Shown: positions 8,875-16,696 of the stretch, piece by piece
Numbering within the stretch: position 1 is the stretch's first letter
How the letters are laid out: each line of letters opens with the position of its first letter
Assembly (NCBI GenBank): GCA_963836005.1
Contig: CAWIHS010000004.1
Span: forward strand, 558,001 to 622,000
Direction: 5' to 3'
Source of the DNA: CAWIHS01 sp963836005
GTDB lineage: Bacteria; Pseudomonadota; Gammaproteobacteria; GRL18
DNA: 64,000 nucleotides
Position numbers and translations under genes: made by a program
Notes under the pieces: model-generated
Told to the model about the DNA's origin: nothing
The model's input: only the letters and a program-made list of their open reading frames with translations
Database searches by the model: none

Positions 8875-9258
8875 ATGAATCATGAAAAAGTCATATTTGC
8901 GTTCTTTATAGTTCTGGCTTTAACCCTTAATTTTGGTTTTTTTGTTGGAGATTTATCCAATCCACAGCATCATCATGTTTATGAGTTATTTGCTGCAATA
9001 GTGATAAATCTTATTGCCACTATTATAAAATTAGGTGACAGAACACATATTGGAGCCGTTTTATTAGCTACTAGCCTGGTTGCTGATTTACACCTGCTTG
9101 CAGCAGCTTTAATCTGGGGAATAGCAGAGCATATGACAGAAACAGGGGTCACAGCTGAAGTCATAAGCACCGTGGTATCAGTGTCTGGCGGTGCATTGGT
9201 TGCTAACATTACATCTGTGGTTCTATTGGTTGTAGAAACAGTTATAGTGCGGAGGTAG
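8875..9258 (+). CDS. Small four-helix membrane protein (DUF6394-like)
   Basis: The start is the ATG at 8875, not the GTG at 8866: the GTG lies inside the AGGAG ribosome site (8862-8866). The 127-residue product is almost all hydrophobic, with about four helices, a conserved-looking N-F-G-F-F-V-G-D turn near residue 25 and an H-H-H-V-Y-E-L-F segment. It resembles the DUF6394 family of small inner-membrane proteins as I remember it; that assignment should be checked. It lies 126 bp upstream of an RCK potassium channel gene on the same strand, so a role alongside ion transport is possible but not shown. Confidence 0.65.
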   Translation: MNHEKVIFAFFIVLALTLNFGFFVGDLSNPQHHHVYELFAAIVINLIATIIKLGDRTHIGAVLLATSLVADLHLLAAALIWGIAEHMTETGVTAEVISTVVSVSGGALVANITSVVLLVVETVIVRR

Positions 9259-9384
9259 TCACTGCCCATCCATAAATGGCGGGCACTTAAGTTATGGCGC
9301 TAGCATGTGCCGATATTTTCAATCATTATCAGTTATCCAGTGACTTCATGTACATAGACTATTGAGTATTCAGCAACAAATCTG

Positions 9385-11118
9385 ATGTCTAGCCTGATTT
9401 TTTTATTTCTTAAACGTATACGCTTGCCGCTGGTTTTGCTGGTAAGTTGTTATGCTATCGTCGTTCTAGGTCTTACTTTGATACCGGGCAGGGATGATCA
9501 GGGAAATCTCTGGTACATGAGTTTCTTTCATGCTTTTTACTTTGTCAGTTTTATGGGTTCGACTATTGGTTTTGGTGAAATCCCTTATGAATTTACTGAT
9601 GCCCAGCGACTTTGGACCCTTATAGGTATCTACTTAACCGTAATTACATGGATTTATAGTATTGGTACGGTGCTGGCAACATTACAGGATCCGGCCTTTA
9701 GACGAGTATTAAGGGAACATCGCTTTAGAAAAAATATTCAACAGATCTGTGAGCCATTTTACCTGGTATGTGGATATGGGGATACTGGCCGTTTACTGGC
9801 TCATGAGTTAGCTGACAGTCATATACTGTCAGTTGTGCTGGACATTAAACAGGAACGTGTCGATATACTGCAGGTTTATGAGCCGAATGTTGAAATACCT
9901 GCCTTATGCGCAGACGCCTCTAATCCACGTATACTTGAAACTGCCGGTCTGACTCACAAGTTCTGTAAGGGGATTATTGCCCTGACAGATCAGGATGAAG
10001 TCAATTTGCATATTGCTATTACTGCGCGACTGTTAAGCAAAAATCTGACCGTTATTTGCCGTGCTGAAAGCAAAGAAACTGAAATCAATATGGCTTCATT
10101 TGGTACAACCTATATCATTAATCCTTTTGATATTTATGCTAAACGTCTGGCTCTGTCTGTTCGCTCATCCAGTGCGTACCTCATCTATGAATGGCTGACT
10201 AATCCCAATCATAAACTGCGAGATGAACCCGTTGTACCCCCCAGGGGCACCTGGGTAATATGTGGTTATGGACGTTTTGGTAAAGCCGTCAGTCGTTATC
10301 TGGCCTATGAAGGTATACAAACGGTGATTATAGAGGCTGACCCTGTGGGCACTTCGGCACCGGGAAAAACGATAGTAGGGCGGGGAACTGAAGCCGTAAC
10401 TTTAAGAGAGGCAAAAATACATGAAGCGTCTGCGATTGTAGCTGCAACCGACAAAGACTCCAATAATCTCTCCATCATCGTGACTGCACAGGATGAAACC
10501 AGAAAGGAACTTCAGCAAACAGGCCAGACCGAATGTAATCTGTTTACTGTTGCACGACAAAATTCAAACCGCAATAGCCATGTGTTTGAGGCTGCTAAGC
10601 TCGATTTTATTATGCAGCCGGCAAGCATTATTGCTGGCGAGATACTCTCAATTATTAAAACGCCCTTACTGGCAAATTTCTTAATCCTGGCAAGAAGAGA
10701 AAAAGCCGCTTGGGCCAACATGTTAATAAGCCGCATTATCGGATTCGTTGAGAATGAAGTACCTGACACGTGGATGCTGGAAATATGTGATGCACAAACT
10801 CCGGCCATTATGATTGAATTTAGTCGTAATCGTCGGGTCAAACTAAGCGAACTATTAAAAAGCCCCAGGGACAGAACTCGGAATTTAAACTGTATGGTGC
10901 TATTGATCCGCAGAAATAAAATAGATCATTTAATACCCGATAAATCAATGGAAATTATTGAAGGTGATAAACTACTTTTTTGCGGCAGTTTAGAAGCCCA
11001 GGAGCTATTATTGTGGAGCGTAAGTAATTATAATATTTACAACTATATCCGCACCGGTGTTGAATTGCCCGGAGGTTATGTCTGGGACTGGCTGTATAAG
11101 AAATATCCGGATAAATAA
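9385..11118 (+). CDS. Two-TM potassium channel with two RCK/TrkA-N domains
   Basis: 577 residues. Two transmembrane helices (about 13-33 and 77-98) flank a pore loop with selectivity filter T-I-G-F-G at residues 60-64. A first Rossmann-type RCK domain starts at L-V-C-G-Y-G-D-T-G near residue 128, and a second at V-I-C-G-Y-G-R-F-G near 290. A TrkA-C-like part follows near the C-terminus. Such channels conduct K+ across the inner membrane and are gated by nucleotides or ions bound to the RCK ring. The filter has Ile-Gly-Phe-Gly where classic channels have Val/Ile-Gly-Tyr-Gly; Phe at that site is seen in some prokaryotic channels. Two RCK domains in one chain follow the MthK/BK-type layout. Confidence 0.85.
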   Translation: MSSLIFLFLKRIRLPLVLLVSCYAIVVLGLTLIPGRDDQGNLWYMSFFHAFYFVSFMGSTIGFGEIPYEFTDAQRLWTLIGIYLTVITWIYSIGTVLATLQDPAFRRVLREHRFRKNIQQICEPFYLVCGYGDTGRLLAHELADSHILSVVLDIKQERVDILQVYEPNVEIPALCADASNPRILETAGLTHKFCKGIIALTDQDEVNLHIAITARLLSKNLTVICRAESKETEINMASFGTTYIINPFDIYAKRLALSVRSSSAYLIYEWLTNPNHKLRDEPVVPPRGTWVICGYGRFGKAVSRYLAYEGIQTVIIEADPVGTSAPGKTIVGRGTEAVTLREAKIHEASAIVAATDKDSNNLSIIVTAQDETRKELQQTGQTECNLFTVARQNSNRNSHVFEAAKLDFIMQPASIIAGEILSIIKTPLLANFLILARREKAAWANMLISRIIGFVENEVPDTWMLEICDAQTPAIMIEFSRNRRVKLSELLKSPRDRTRNLNCMVLLIRRNKIDHLIPDKSMEIIEGDKLLFCGSLEAQELLLWSVSNYNIYNYIRTGVELPGGYVWDWLYKKYPDK

Positions 11119-11234
11119 AGGGCTAACCAACTGTTCAGGATTCTAATTGGCAGGCATGAGGCAATAAATTACAAGTTGGCAAAAAAACGTAATGGATGTT
11201 AGAGGATTTAGTGCAATTGAATAATCAAGGTAAT

Positions 11235-12092
11235 ATGGCTATTGTTGAGTTTACAAGACGTTTCCTGATAATTATTTTCATTAACTGTCCTGTTTTAGTT
11301 TTCGCGGGTAATTCTGGTTTACTCTTTCCCGGTGATTTTGCTGACGATTTAGAGCAGAATCATGCTAACTACGATAACGACAATCATTACCAGTTCAGCG
11401 GCGATCCAGGTTATCCTGTTACACATTACAGTTATCCTGAAAATTCTGAAGATATTCAGCCATCTCCGCTGCAAATGAATTATTCTCAGTATTCCTACCC
11501 CCCCGTTGAAAGTGATAACAGCAGAGAGTCTAATAAAAGCATGTCTGCAGCAATGCCGGAGTATAATAGATATACCTATGTGACAGATTTGGAAGATTCA
11601 TTACAGGATCATATTAACCGCAATCAGTATAATATGGAGCAGATAGAAATTCAGCGAGGTATGCGCAGTAACGGGTCACCAGATCATAGACAATATTCTT
11701 TTTTGCAGGAGATTGACGGCGCACCACAGTACCCTCCGTCTCGCACAAAACCTTATTTACCTGAGTCATATAACACGTCAACGTATTCTCAATATCCACG
11801 GCAGTATCCGCCACAAATAATTCAGGTGCCTGTAATGACCGTTCCGGGTACGCTCCCAGGCACGGTGCCGGGTGTGGTGACGCCTAATTACATGGTACCC
11901 GGGTATAGTCATCTTTCCCCAAACCCCAGTTATAACCCCTGGGGATCTTTTATTCCGGGTACAGGTTTCGGTCATTTCCCCGGCGTGAACAGCTTTCCTA
12001 ATATATCAACTTTTCCTTATAACAGCGGCATCTGGCCATCTGCCAGTCCTTTTTCCATGCCGGGATATATGTCACCTTCTTCATACCGTTAA
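11235..12092 (+). CDS. Secreted Pro/Tyr/Ser-rich low-complexity protein
   Basis: I prefer the ATG at 11235 over 11196: it is preceded by AAGG and gives a signal peptide directly (M-A-I-V-E-F-T-R-R, hydrophobic core, V-F-A-G-N). The mature protein (about 260 residues) has no recognisable domain. It is rich in Tyr, Pro, Asn and Ser, with repeated Q-Y-P-P, Y-S-Y-P and V-P-G-T motifs and a C-terminal half of Gly/Pro/Phe/Ser turns. This is the composition of an extracytoplasmic structural or adhesive protein. It follows the potassium channel by 116 bp. I do not recognise a family. Confidence 0.55.
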   Translation: MAIVEFTRRFLIIIFINCPVLVFAGNSGLLFPGDFADDLEQNHANYDNDNHYQFSGDPGYPVTHYSYPENSEDIQPSPLQMNYSQYSYPPVESDNSRESNKSMSAAMPEYNRYTYVTDLEDSLQDHINRNQYNMEQIEIQRGMRSNGSPDHRQYSFLQEIDGAPQYPPSRTKPYLPESYNTSTYSQYPRQYPPQIIQVPVMTVPGTLPGTVPGVVTPNYMVPGYSHLSPNPSYNPWGSFIPGTGFGHFPGVNSFPNISTFPYNSGIWPSASPFSMPGYMSPSSYR

Positions 12093-12111
12093 CCTTAACT
12101 GATGTTAAGGT
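12092..12111 (+). terminator. Possible hairpin terminator after the Pro/Tyr-rich gene
   Basis: ACCTTAAC (12092-12099) and GTTAAGGT (12104-12111) form an 8-bp stem with a 4-nt loop that begins at the stop codon. There is no T-run after it, so termination is uncertain. Confidence 0.3.
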
Positions 12112-12116
12112 CGCTC

Positions 12117-12285
12117 ATATTCTACACCAATGGATGATTATGATTCATTTCCAGACCTGCGTGGACACCTTCGGCCTCTGCCTCTTGGAATGCATTTTCA
12201 TCATCGGTGGTGTTCATGTGATGAATACAGGTTACACATGGAGCATTTATCTGCCCGCAAGACCTTGTGAATAAATCCGAGCTCG
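12117..12285. repeat. Degenerate fragment of the shared MITE interior
   Basis: The order of words here (GGACACCTTCGGCCTCTGCCTC, then ATGCATTTTCATCATCGGTGGTGTTCATG, then ACACATGGAGCA) parallels the interior module of the family A and C elements (TTCGGCTCCTGCCTC, GCATGCATTTCCACCATC, ATGCAGGAGCA) with many substitutions. No terminal repeats remain. The stretch 12112-12564 holds this fragment and a family-D element, with no gene in them. Confidence 0.55.
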
Positions 12286-12318
12286 TTCCCGACATATCAA
12301 TAGTATTTGTTGCTTAAA

Positions 12319-12494
12319 CCTAAAAAAATCAGTTAAACCTACTGCAAGCGTCTAATACACTGAATCTTCAAGACTTTCCAGAACATTTTGAACTCACCCG
12401 TAGGGTAGCTACGAATAAGTCCAAAATAACCTGTAAATTATTGAATCTTCAGCACCTTAATCGCTCTCGCTACGATTGAACTGATTATATTAGG
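12319..12494. mobile_element. Family-D MITE, 176 bp, copy 1
   Basis: Ends CCTAAAAAAATCAGTT and AACTGATTATATTAGG are near-perfect inverted repeats of 16 bp. The flanking bases TTAAA occur on both sides (12314-12318 and 12495-12499), a 5-bp target duplication. The sequence is nearly identical over its whole length to 27181-27356. It has no coding capacity and lies 70 bp upstream of the aprA remnant. Confidence 0.88.
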
Positions 12495-12564
12495 TTAAAG
12501 CATTATCCTGTAATTGCTATATCAGGCAAATTTGTTAGTGTTCAAAAACTTTTGAGGTGTACAA

Positions 12565-12742
12565 ATGTCAGGAACATTTGAAAATCCAGAAATCATCGAA
12601 GAATCAGTCGATATCCTGTTAATAGGTGGAGGCATGGGTGCCTGTGGAGCGGCTTACGAGCTGGGCCCATGGATTGAAGCATGCGGTGAAGACATAAATG
12701 ATGGACCGATCAGGTGCGGCCGCGGGGACGCTGACAGCATGA
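12565..12742 (+). pseudogene. aprA: Decayed 5' fragment of adenylylsulfate reductase alpha subunit
   Basis: An ATG with a good GAGG ribosome site (12554-12557) opens a frame whose first 45 or so residues match the AprA N-terminus: N-P-E-I-I-E-E-S-V-D-I-L then the FAD-binding G-G-G-M-G-A-C-G-A-A-Y-E. The frame then loses similarity. In the +1 frame at 12698-12739 the next conserved AprA block appears (M-D-R-S-G-A-A-A-G-T-L-T-A, compare the M-D-R-S-G-A-V-A-Q-G-L-S-A of intact AprA) and ends at TGA. So there is at least one frameshift or small deletion, and the remaining 600 or so residues are missing. Intact AprA, with AprB, interconverts sulfite and APS in dissimilatory sulfur metabolism. A strong terminator follows immediately. 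The in-frame reading of 60 codons is probably not functional. Confidence 0.8.
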
Positions 12743-12745
12743 CGT

Positions 12746-12783
12746 AAAAAAGCCCGCAATCCGGAGGGTTTGCGGGCTTTTTA
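12746..12783 (+). terminator. Strong rho-independent terminator after the aprA remnant
   Basis: AAAAAAGCCCGCAA pairs with TTGCGGGCTTTTTA around a loop of about 9 nt, with a T-run at the 3' side. It begins at the stop codon of the remnant frame. Confidence 0.9.
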
Positions 12784-12954
12784 TTAATCAACCTGAACAC
12801 ATTATTAATGTAAACTATGAAGAAATGCTAAAACACCGGGTTTGTTCAGTTAACGGCTTATTCAGCAGGGCCGTAAAATTGGCCTCAACCTGAACCTAAA
12901 TAAACCCTTTATAACTTAATCAGAGCACCCCTTTGAAGCATAATGATTATGTAG

Positions 12955-13068
12955 AGCATTGTAGATACACCCGCAGGGGTATGCATAACCACACAAAATA
13001 ACTTCTAAAGACATGTTTCTTCAGCAGCTTCTTCGCTCTTGTTGCGGTTAAACAGAGTCATTTAGCTT
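12955..13068. repeat. Degenerate family-D MITE copy
   Basis: Aligned words with the intact family-D copies run in the same order: CACCCGCAGGGG for CACCCGTAGGG, ACAAAATAAC for CAAAATAACC, then CTTCAGCAGCTTCTTCGCTC for CTTCAGCACCTTAATCGCTC. Terminal repeats are not recognisable. The rest of 12784-13172 shows no gene. Confidence 0.5.
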
Positions 13069-13172
13069 GAAATAATTATAGGCCGGCCCCACCAACACAT
13101 ACTGACATATTAATTTATATATAGTAAAATTCTCTGTTACTTGAATCAATCACATCGGCTTGGTTAATAATT

Positions 13173-14138
13173 ATGAGCAAACCAAAAGTATCACATCTTC
13201 CATATCAAAGCTCATTTGTACCGGAAATTCTCACTGAAGAACACACCATTAAATTTGCCTGTCATCCTGGCGTTTCATGCTTTAATGCCTGCTGCAAGCA
13301 GGCAGATGTAATGTTAGCGCCTTATGATGTGATTCGCCTGAAACAAAAGCTGGGTATGAGCTCAGAAGAATTTTTAAAAGAGTACACTGTACCCTGGGAA
13401 ATTGACAGTGATGGTATTATTGGCGTCAAACTGAAAACGAATGAAGAAAAGCATTGTCTGTTGATGACCGAAGCGGGCTGCAGTGTCTATGAAGAACGTC
13501 CCGCAGCCTGTCGCTATTACCCCTTTGGACTGATGGGTGTTAAGCATTCAGAAGCTAAAACAGATGAACAGAATTATTTCAGAATTGAAGAGGAACATTG
13601 TAAAGGTCATCTTGCTGAGAATTTTTTGCCTGAAACCAAAGAAATTACGTTAGGTGAATATCGCAAATCACAGGGTGTGGAAGAATATGATGAGTATAAT
13701 CTGGACTGGATTCGATTATTACTTAAGAAAAAATCAGCAGGCCCATCGGTTGGAAAACCATCTCCGGAAAGTCTGCAAATTATGTTTATGGCCACCTATG
13801 ATCTGGACCGGTTTAAACGTTTTATTACCAGTGCAAATTTTAAATCAGTCTACGATGTCAGCGACGAAGTTTATCATCAAATAGAAAATGATGATATTGC
13901 CTTGTTAAAGTTTGGCTATCGCTTTTTATTTCAGATTCTGTTTGGTGAAAAAACCATTGAACTCAAACAGGATGCAGTTAAAAAACGATCTGATGTGCGA
14001 AAAGATCACTGGAAAGCCCGTCATGAGGCCGAAATGCAGATAGCTCAATTGAATGACCCTCGCTATGATCCTGAAGTTATGGGTGATGAAGCCATGGGAG
14101 ATGGAAAATTAAAAACTCAGGAAGACAATAAAAAGTAA
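13173..14138 (+). CDS. YkgJ-type cysteine-cluster protein
   Basis: 321 residues. The N-terminal third has the cysteine pattern of the YkgJ (CxxxCxxCC) zinc/iron-cluster family: C30, C36, C40 and C41, then C-L-L, G-C-S-V-Y-E-x-R-P-x-x-C-R-Y-Y-P-F-G near residues 92-117. The remaining two thirds are helical and charged with no recognised domain, so the protein is longer than minimal family members. Members bind metal clusters and have been linked to oxidative modification chemistry, but the role of this one is unknown. The metallophosphoesterase gene starts 4 bp after its stop, so the two are likely co-transcribed. Confidence 0.75.
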   Translation: MSKPKVSHLPYQSSFVPEILTEEHTIKFACHPGVSCFNACCKQADVMLAPYDVIRLKQKLGMSSEEFLKEYTVPWEIDSDGIIGVKLKTNEEKHCLLMTEAGCSVYEERPAACRYYPFGLMGVKHSEAKTDEQNYFRIEEEHCKGHLAENFLPETKEITLGEYRKSQGVEEYDEYNLDWIRLLLKKKSAGPSVGKPSPESLQIMFMATYDLDRFKRFITSANFKSVYDVSDEVYHQIENDDIALLKFGYRFLFQILFGEKTIELKQDAVKKRSDVRKDHWKARHEAEMQIAQLNDPRYDPEVMGDEAMGDGKLKTQEDNKK

Positions 14139-14142
14139 ACCC

Positions 14143-14691
14143 ATGTTAAATCAAGAAACTAATTTCTCATCATCAGCGAAAACCATCGCCATTGTCTCCG
14201 ATACTCATGAAGTACTGGATGAAAATATTGCAAATGTAGTTAAACAATGTGATATAGCGATTCATGCGGGCGATATTGGATGTCATGCTGTGCTGGAAGC
14301 CATGAAACCCAGACTTGGTCATGTGATTGCAGTTGCAGGGAATAACGATAAACCTTATTTGTGGGATTTCTCCGAATGGGATATTGTTAATAATTTACCA
14401 GCAAGTATTAATCTATCGGTTAAAGGCGGTTTGATTGCCGTTGAACATGGTCATCTGCATGATATGTATAAGCCGTCACATGATGATTTACGACAGGCCC
14501 ATCCTGAAGCCCGCTTAATCGTTTATGGACACACCCATATCCAGGTCATTGACAAAGAGCATACCGGCCAGTGGGTTGTAAATCCTGGTGCTTCTGGTGC
14601 GACGCGTAATAAAGGTGGGCCTTCATGCCTGGTATTGAGTGTCAATGATGATAACTGGGAGCTGGAAGTTTTCAAGTTCGCGGTGGATTGA
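14143..14691 (+). CDS. YfcE/MJ0936-type metallophosphoesterase
   Basis: 182 residues with all calcineurin-like metal motifs: D20-T-H22, H-A-G-D (41-44), G-N-N-D near 66-69, a single H near 104, and G-H-T-H near 128-131. The N-P-G-A-S close to the C-terminus is typical of the YfcE family of small manganese-dependent phosphodiesterases. It starts 4 bp after the YkgJ-type gene. The natural substrate is unknown. Confidence 0.88.
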   Translation: MLNQETNFSSSAKTIAIVSDTHEVLDENIANVVKQCDIAIHAGDIGCHAVLEAMKPRLGHVIAVAGNNDKPYLWDFSEWDIVNNLPASINLSVKGGLIAVEHGHLHDMYKPSHDDLRQAHPEARLIVYGHTHIQVIDKEHTGQWVVNPGASGATRNKGGPSCLVLSVNDDNWELEVFKFAVD

Positions 14692-14762
14692 CAGGCCTGT
14701 CGATATCTATGCCTGGCCTGGAATATTGTCTGACCAGAGTAGATGACCTTATACCTGTGATT

Positions 14763-15947
14763 TTATCTGCTTAAAACTCTATTCAGATAAAAATACCCGG
14801 CAATAGCAGACAATACAGAACCTGCCAATATCCCTAGTTTATCATTCATGTCTGTCTGGATACCTGCTTCATCAAAGGCCAGCGAACCAATAAATAAACT
14901 CATGGTAAAACCTACACCACAAAGTATTGAAACACCGTAGAGCTGTTTCCAGTTGACCTTTTCAGGCAAAGAGGCAATACCGAGCTTTACAGCCGCAAAA
15001 CTAAAAGTTAAAACACCGACCTGTTTACCGATAAAAAGACCCAGAGTTATGCCTAGAGGAACAGATTGATACAAAGAACCAGGACTTACACCCTTTAGAG
15101 ATATTCCGGCATTTGCGAAAGCGAAAAGGGGTAAAATAATAAATGAGACGGTTCCATGCAGATCATGTTCAAGTTGTTTAGCTAACGAAACTTCGCCTTC
15201 ATTTTCCGTTTTGATGGGAATAAAGAAAGCCAGAGCAACACCGGCCAGAGTGGCATGTACACCAGATTTTAAAACAGCAATCCACAAAATAACACCAAGC
15301 AGCAGATAGGGAGCAAAGGTTCTGGTATTTTTTAAATTGAGTACAGTCAGTAAGATAAGCGATACGGCTGCAACAATTAATGAATTGGTCGATAACTCGG
15401 CAGTATAAAACAGGGCAATGATCACGATAGCACCCATATCATCCATAATAGCCAATGATACCAGAAAGACTTTCAGTGCAAGGGGCACTCGGCTGCCCAG
15501 TAAAGCCAGAATACCCAGAGCGAAAGCAATATCGGTTGCTGCCGGGATTGCCCAGCCCCTGATTGCAACGGGGTCGTTGTAATTGAGGGCCACATAGATC
15601 AGGGCTGGCACTACCATACCGCCAACAGCGGCAAAGGCGGGAAGTATGATTTTTCTGGGATTGGACAGCTCGCCTTCTACTATTTCCCGTTTAAGTTCCA
15701 GGCCGATTAAGAAGAAAAAGACTGCCATTAGTCCGTCATTTATCCAGAGTAATAAGGGTTTTGCAAGCTGCAACGCACCGATACGAATTTCAAGCGGCAT
15801 TTCGAGGAATTTATCATAATAAAGCCAGGATAATGGTGAGTTAGCCAAAATGATGGCGACAATAGCCGCGATAATTAGTAAAATACCACTTGCTGATTCT
15901 AGCTTGAGAAACTCGTGTATACTTCCCGGTAATATTTTTGCAGACAT
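14763..15947 (-). CDS. nhaA: Na+/H+ antiporter NhaA
   Basis: 394 residues, the usual NhaA length, with about 12 transmembrane helices. The ion-binding aspartates are present in A-I-M-D-D-M-G (169-170), with the T-D-I-A-F-A-L-G segment around D139. NhaA exchanges two protons for one sodium ion across the inner membrane and supports Na+ and alkaline-pH tolerance. It is convergent with the metallophosphoesterase gene. The approximately 300 bp upstream (15948-16244) contain no gene and should hold its promoter, before the first transposable element begins. Confidence 0.95.
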   Translation of the reverse strand: MSAKILPGSIHEFLKLESASGILLIIAAIVAIILANSPLSWLYYDKFLEMPLEIRIGALQLAKPLLLWINDGLMAVFFFLIGLELKREIVEGELSNPRKIILPAFAAVGGMVVPALIYVALNYNDPVAIRGWAIPAATDIAFALGILALLGSRVPLALKVFLVSLAIMDDMGAIVIIALFYTAELSTNSLIVAAVSLILLTVLNLKNTRTFAPYLLLGVILWIAVLKSGVHATLAGVALAFFIPIKTENEGEVSLAKQLEHDLHGTVSFIILPLFAFANAGISLKGVSPGSLYQSVPLGITLGLFIGKQVGVLTFSFAAVKLGIASLPEKVNWKQLYGVSILCGVGFTMSLFIGSLAFDEAGIQTDMNDKLGILAGSVLSAIAGYFYLNRVLSR

Positions 15948-16486
15948 GTAAAATACCCAATATCTAAATAATCAGTAACTTCTCAGTGTAAAATCTTTAA
16001 TATGCTGAATCATTTCAATAATCAACGTATTTCATTTTAGGTTGCCGGCAACTTAAAATAAAGATTAATAACCAGTTCATAATACTTTTTTTATTAAAAC
16101 TTCAGTTTCTAAACGATGAACTCACTTTTCTTTGCATGTATTGATTGAAATGCTGAAAACGGGGTGACACAATTTCAGTGTATTTTGATGTGCTGTAACA
16201 GGCACATGAAAACATTACATCCTTGTTTGCAGGCAAAAAAATTCGTAACTACTCAGCAAATCAAGCCGCAGGAAGGCTAACCATCAAAAAGTTACAAACA
16301 TATAAAATTCAAAGACTTATATTTTTGTAACTTAGAAGCGTAATTTCTAAAACGTCATTGATACCAGGAATTTGTTACACAAGACGCCGTTAATACATCC
16401 ATGTAGGCTCTATATAGCCATCCCTGGCTATATAAGCTTCTTCCACAAACACCTGATATCAATCACTTAGTGAAAATCTTAGTAAT

Positions 16487-16632
16487 TTCTCAATAAGTCC
16501 GTGCAAGATACTCTCCCCCTATCAGGGGGAGGGTTAGGGTGGGGGTTAAGTGCTTGATGATACAAGCAACCCCCATCCTGGCCTTCCCCCTCGAAGGGGG
16601 AAGGAACTTTAACTGCACGGACTTATTGAGAA
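16487..16632. mobile_element. Family-B MITE, 146 bp, nested
   Basis: Perfect 19-bp inverted ends TTCTCAATAAGTCCGTGCA (16487-16505) and its complement (16614-16632). The interior is a set of C/G-tract hairpins (CTCCCCCTATCAGGGGGAG and CCTTCCCCCTCGAAGGGGG). It interrupts the family-A-like sub-element 16327-16663. A target duplication is not obvious. Confidence 0.82.
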
Positions 16633-16696
16633 GTTACAAATCTTAAATACGCTTCTAAGTAACAAATTCTTAACCTGCTGTTTTTACAGTATTTTA

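Noticed and set aside
12565..12747. Functional 60-residue flavin-binding protein
   Set aside because: The frame ends in sequence that belongs to AprA in another frame, so it is a broken gene.
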